From: Kocuria sp.
GTDB lineage: Bacteria > Actinomycetota > Actinomycetes > Actinomycetales > Micrococcaceae
Length of the DNA: 64,000 bases
Assembly: GCF_030538595.1 (NCBI RefSeq)
Contig: NZ_JAUNTS010000001.1
Location: 172,200-236,199, forward strand
Direction: 5' to 3'
The position numbers were made by a program, and so were the translations under genes. Positions 62,586 to 64,000 of this stretch are shown in pieces. A model generated the notes under the pieces. The model did not search any database. It had not been told where the DNA came from and worked only from the letters and a program-made list of their open reading frames with translations. Numbering within the stretch: the stretch's first letter is position 1; each line of letters opens with the position of its first letter.

Positions 62586-64000
62586 TTATGCCCAGGGGAA
62601 ACGAGGCTCACGGGTCAGGGCGGCGCGAATATGCTCCGGTTGACACGGTTGCGGGCCCTCCCCCTGAATCCGGGAGGCGGTTGCGTGCAGTCCTACACCC
62701 ACTGCGGCCACCAACGCCCACCTACCTTCCCCGTGGAACTGCTCCAGCAACTGCGCCCTCACGGATGGGGTGAGCGGTGCGGTCTCCAACCACTGCTGTA
62801 CTCCTTCTGCAAATACCTCACCGCGTCCCTCCACATGTGCCGCCAAAGTTCCCAAAATCCCGGCCAGACAATCCCCGGAACCTGCCGTGGCAAGCCACGG
62901 ACTACCGTGCCCGACGACGAACGCCGGGCCACCACCCGCACCTGCCACCACCGTGGCTGCTCCTTTGAGCACAACGGTGGCTCCCGTGGCAGAAGCGGCC
63001 GCCCGCGCCCAGGTCAACGGATCACTTTCAATGCGGTGCCGGGAGGGAGCCGCCTCCATCCGTCCCCAGGCCTGGCACCAGCGTAGGAGCTCAGCGAGCT
63101 CACCGGCATGCGGGGTGAGAATGTGGTGGGCAGCCAGATCACGATCGGCCAGGGCCCGGCCCACGGTGTCCAGTGCCCCGGCATCCAGCACAGCGGGCTG
63201 GTCCAGATCCAAGATGGTGCCGATCCGTCCGCGCTGCTGATCGTCAACGGCACCGGGGCCTGCCACCCACGCTTGCACGTGCACCACGTCCGGATCATCC
63301 GCGCTGGCCACCACCTCCGGGCTGGTCAGAGTCACCATGGTCTGGGTGTTCTGATCCCCCAGGTAGCGCACCATCCCGGCACCGGCGGCCACTGCGGATC
63401 GCGTGCACAGCACCGCTGCTCCCGGATATTCAGGGCTGCCTGCCACAACACCGAGCACACCGCGGGTGTACTTGTGGTCATCCGCGCGCGGGGTTGGCCA
63501 CAATTGCTGCACATCCGTTGCTTGCAATGTGATCACCGGTGGCACTGGCAGATGGTCTTCAATGCCGATCTCTACGGGCACCACATGTCCGCTGACCGAG
63601 CGTCCGGGTGGTACGGCGTGGCCCGCTTTGGCTCCGCCAAAGGTGACGGTGGTGTTGGCCATCAAGACGTGCCCGTTGTGAGCACCGGTGTTTGGATCCA
63701 GACCGGACACGGTGTCCACGGCCACCACCACAGGCCGAGCCGCGGATGAACCACCGCGGGTGGAATCGCGAAGACGTGGCGCTGAATCTGTGGCATCTGG
63801 GCTTTGTACCGCGGCAGAAAAACGCTCTACCAACTTCTTGAAATCGCCACGCAGCCCACCGCGAGCGCCGGTGCCCAACACTCCGTCAAGCACCACAGCC
63901 GCCGCCAGACAGCTCTGCAAGGCAGCATCTACACCTGTGTCAGCCAGTCGGTGGACGGGAATCCGGGCTGCCCGTACTGCCGCTTCCGCCTCAGCATGGA
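62586..64000 (-). CDS. nnr: bifunctional NAD(P)H-hydrate epimerase/dehydratase, 5' end outside window
   Basis: Partial: at least 470 codons, open to the window edge. The visible N-terminal piece is the end of the YjeF_N epimerase domain (VVLDGVLGTGARGGLRGD, VVAVDTVSGLDPNTG). The C-terminal YjeF_C dehydratase (about 300 residues) has YTRGVLGVVAGSPEYPGAAVLCTRSAVAAGAGMVR in parts and GSGDCLAGILGTLAAH near the ADP site. Together they repair hydrated NAD(P)H. In many actinobacteria this gene adjoins alr; here 12.3 kb lies between them. Confidence 0.9.
   Translation of the reverse strand, partial: HAEAEAAVRAARIPVHRLADTGVDAALQSCLAAAVVLDGVLGTGARGGLRGDFKKLVERFSAAVQSPDATDSAPRLRDSTRGGSSAARPVVVAVDTVSGLDPNTGAHNGHVLMANTTVTFGGAKAGHAVPPGRSVSGHVVPVEIGIEDHLPVPPVITLQATDVQQLWPTPRADDHKYTRGVLGVVAGSPEYPGAAVLCTRSAVAAGAGMVRYLGDQNTQTMVTLTSPEVVASADDPDVVHVQAWVAGPGAVDDQQRGRIGTILDLDQPAVLDAGALDTVGRALADRDLAAHHILTPHAGELAELLRWCQAWGRMEAAPSRHRIESDPLTWARAAASATGATVVLKGAATVVAGAGGGPAFVVGHGSPWLATAGSGDCLAGILGTLAAHVEGRGEVFAEGVQQWLETAPLTPSVRAQLLEQFHGEGRWALVAAVGVGLHATASRIQGEGPQPCQPEHIRAALTREPRFPWA

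Overview
The window comes from a moderately GC-rich actinobacterium, most likely a member of the Micrococcales close to Micrococcaceae. The evidence is a mycothiol glycosyltransferase (MshA), GuaB3, a RamB-type regulator beside the glyoxylate-shunt genes, groES-groEL1 with tandem CIRCE operators, an alanine racemase fused to TsaE, the TreY/TreZ/GlgX set, and many genes that appear to start as leaderless mRNAs (TANNNT, 6-7 nt, RTG). The genus is inference; no rRNA or tRNA gene was seen.

Layout. 12-4384: a GntR-type regulator divergent from an ACC deaminase gene, followed by a gene for a thiamine-diphosphate enzyme resembling homodimeric pyruvate dehydrogenase E1; a near-perfect 32-bp palindrome covers the deaminase promoter. 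4437-9455: DapA-family enzyme, SRPBCC-epimerase fusion, CYTH-CHAD protein and a membrane protein, all leftward. 9739-13651: GNAT-galU pair, then 5-formyl-THF cyclo-ligase, FmdB zinc ribbon and an SAF/CpaB-like protein rightward. 13689-26634: a long leftward block holding a degenerate SF1 helicase with a nuclease-like C-terminus (and a coupled small ORF), guaA, DUF3817, SURF1, guaB3, guaB and an OafA-type acyltransferase. 26801-28986: groES-groEL1. 29094-33084: siderophore-type ABC importer behind an IdeR/DtxR-like box. 33114-34511: methyltransferase.

34512-35375 is visibly more AT-rich and holds a two-helix membrane protein, a DUF2599-like fragment and a terminator. Then come an SRPBCC protein, a GH3 lipoprotein, a YbdK-type carboxylate-amine ligase, and the glyoxylate module aceB-aceA divergent from ramB (38843-43809). 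43810-50290 is leftward: a small repeat protein, a GAF protein, and tsaD-rimI-tsaB, two paralogous membrane proteins and alr-tsaE, which together supply much of the t6A37 tRNA modification system plus D-alanine. 50443-52583 holds mshA and a coupled conserved protein of a family often annotated as phosphatase. 52664-55512 is a mixed accessory stretch (aldo/keto reductase, small ABC-like ATPase, orphan ribbon-helix-helix fragment, GNAT). 55716-62482 carries treZ, treY and glgX for glycogen-to-trehalose conversion, and the window ends inside the NAD(P)H-hydrate repair gene.

Most of the window is core metabolism and information processing. The points most worth following are the mshA-linked protein as a candidate for the unassigned phosphatase step of mycothiol synthesis, the regulator/palindrome/ACC deaminase/E1-like module, the helicase with eroded ATPase motifs and its coupled tail ORF, and a GACGACGAC-type oligomer that recurs in all reading frames and between genes.
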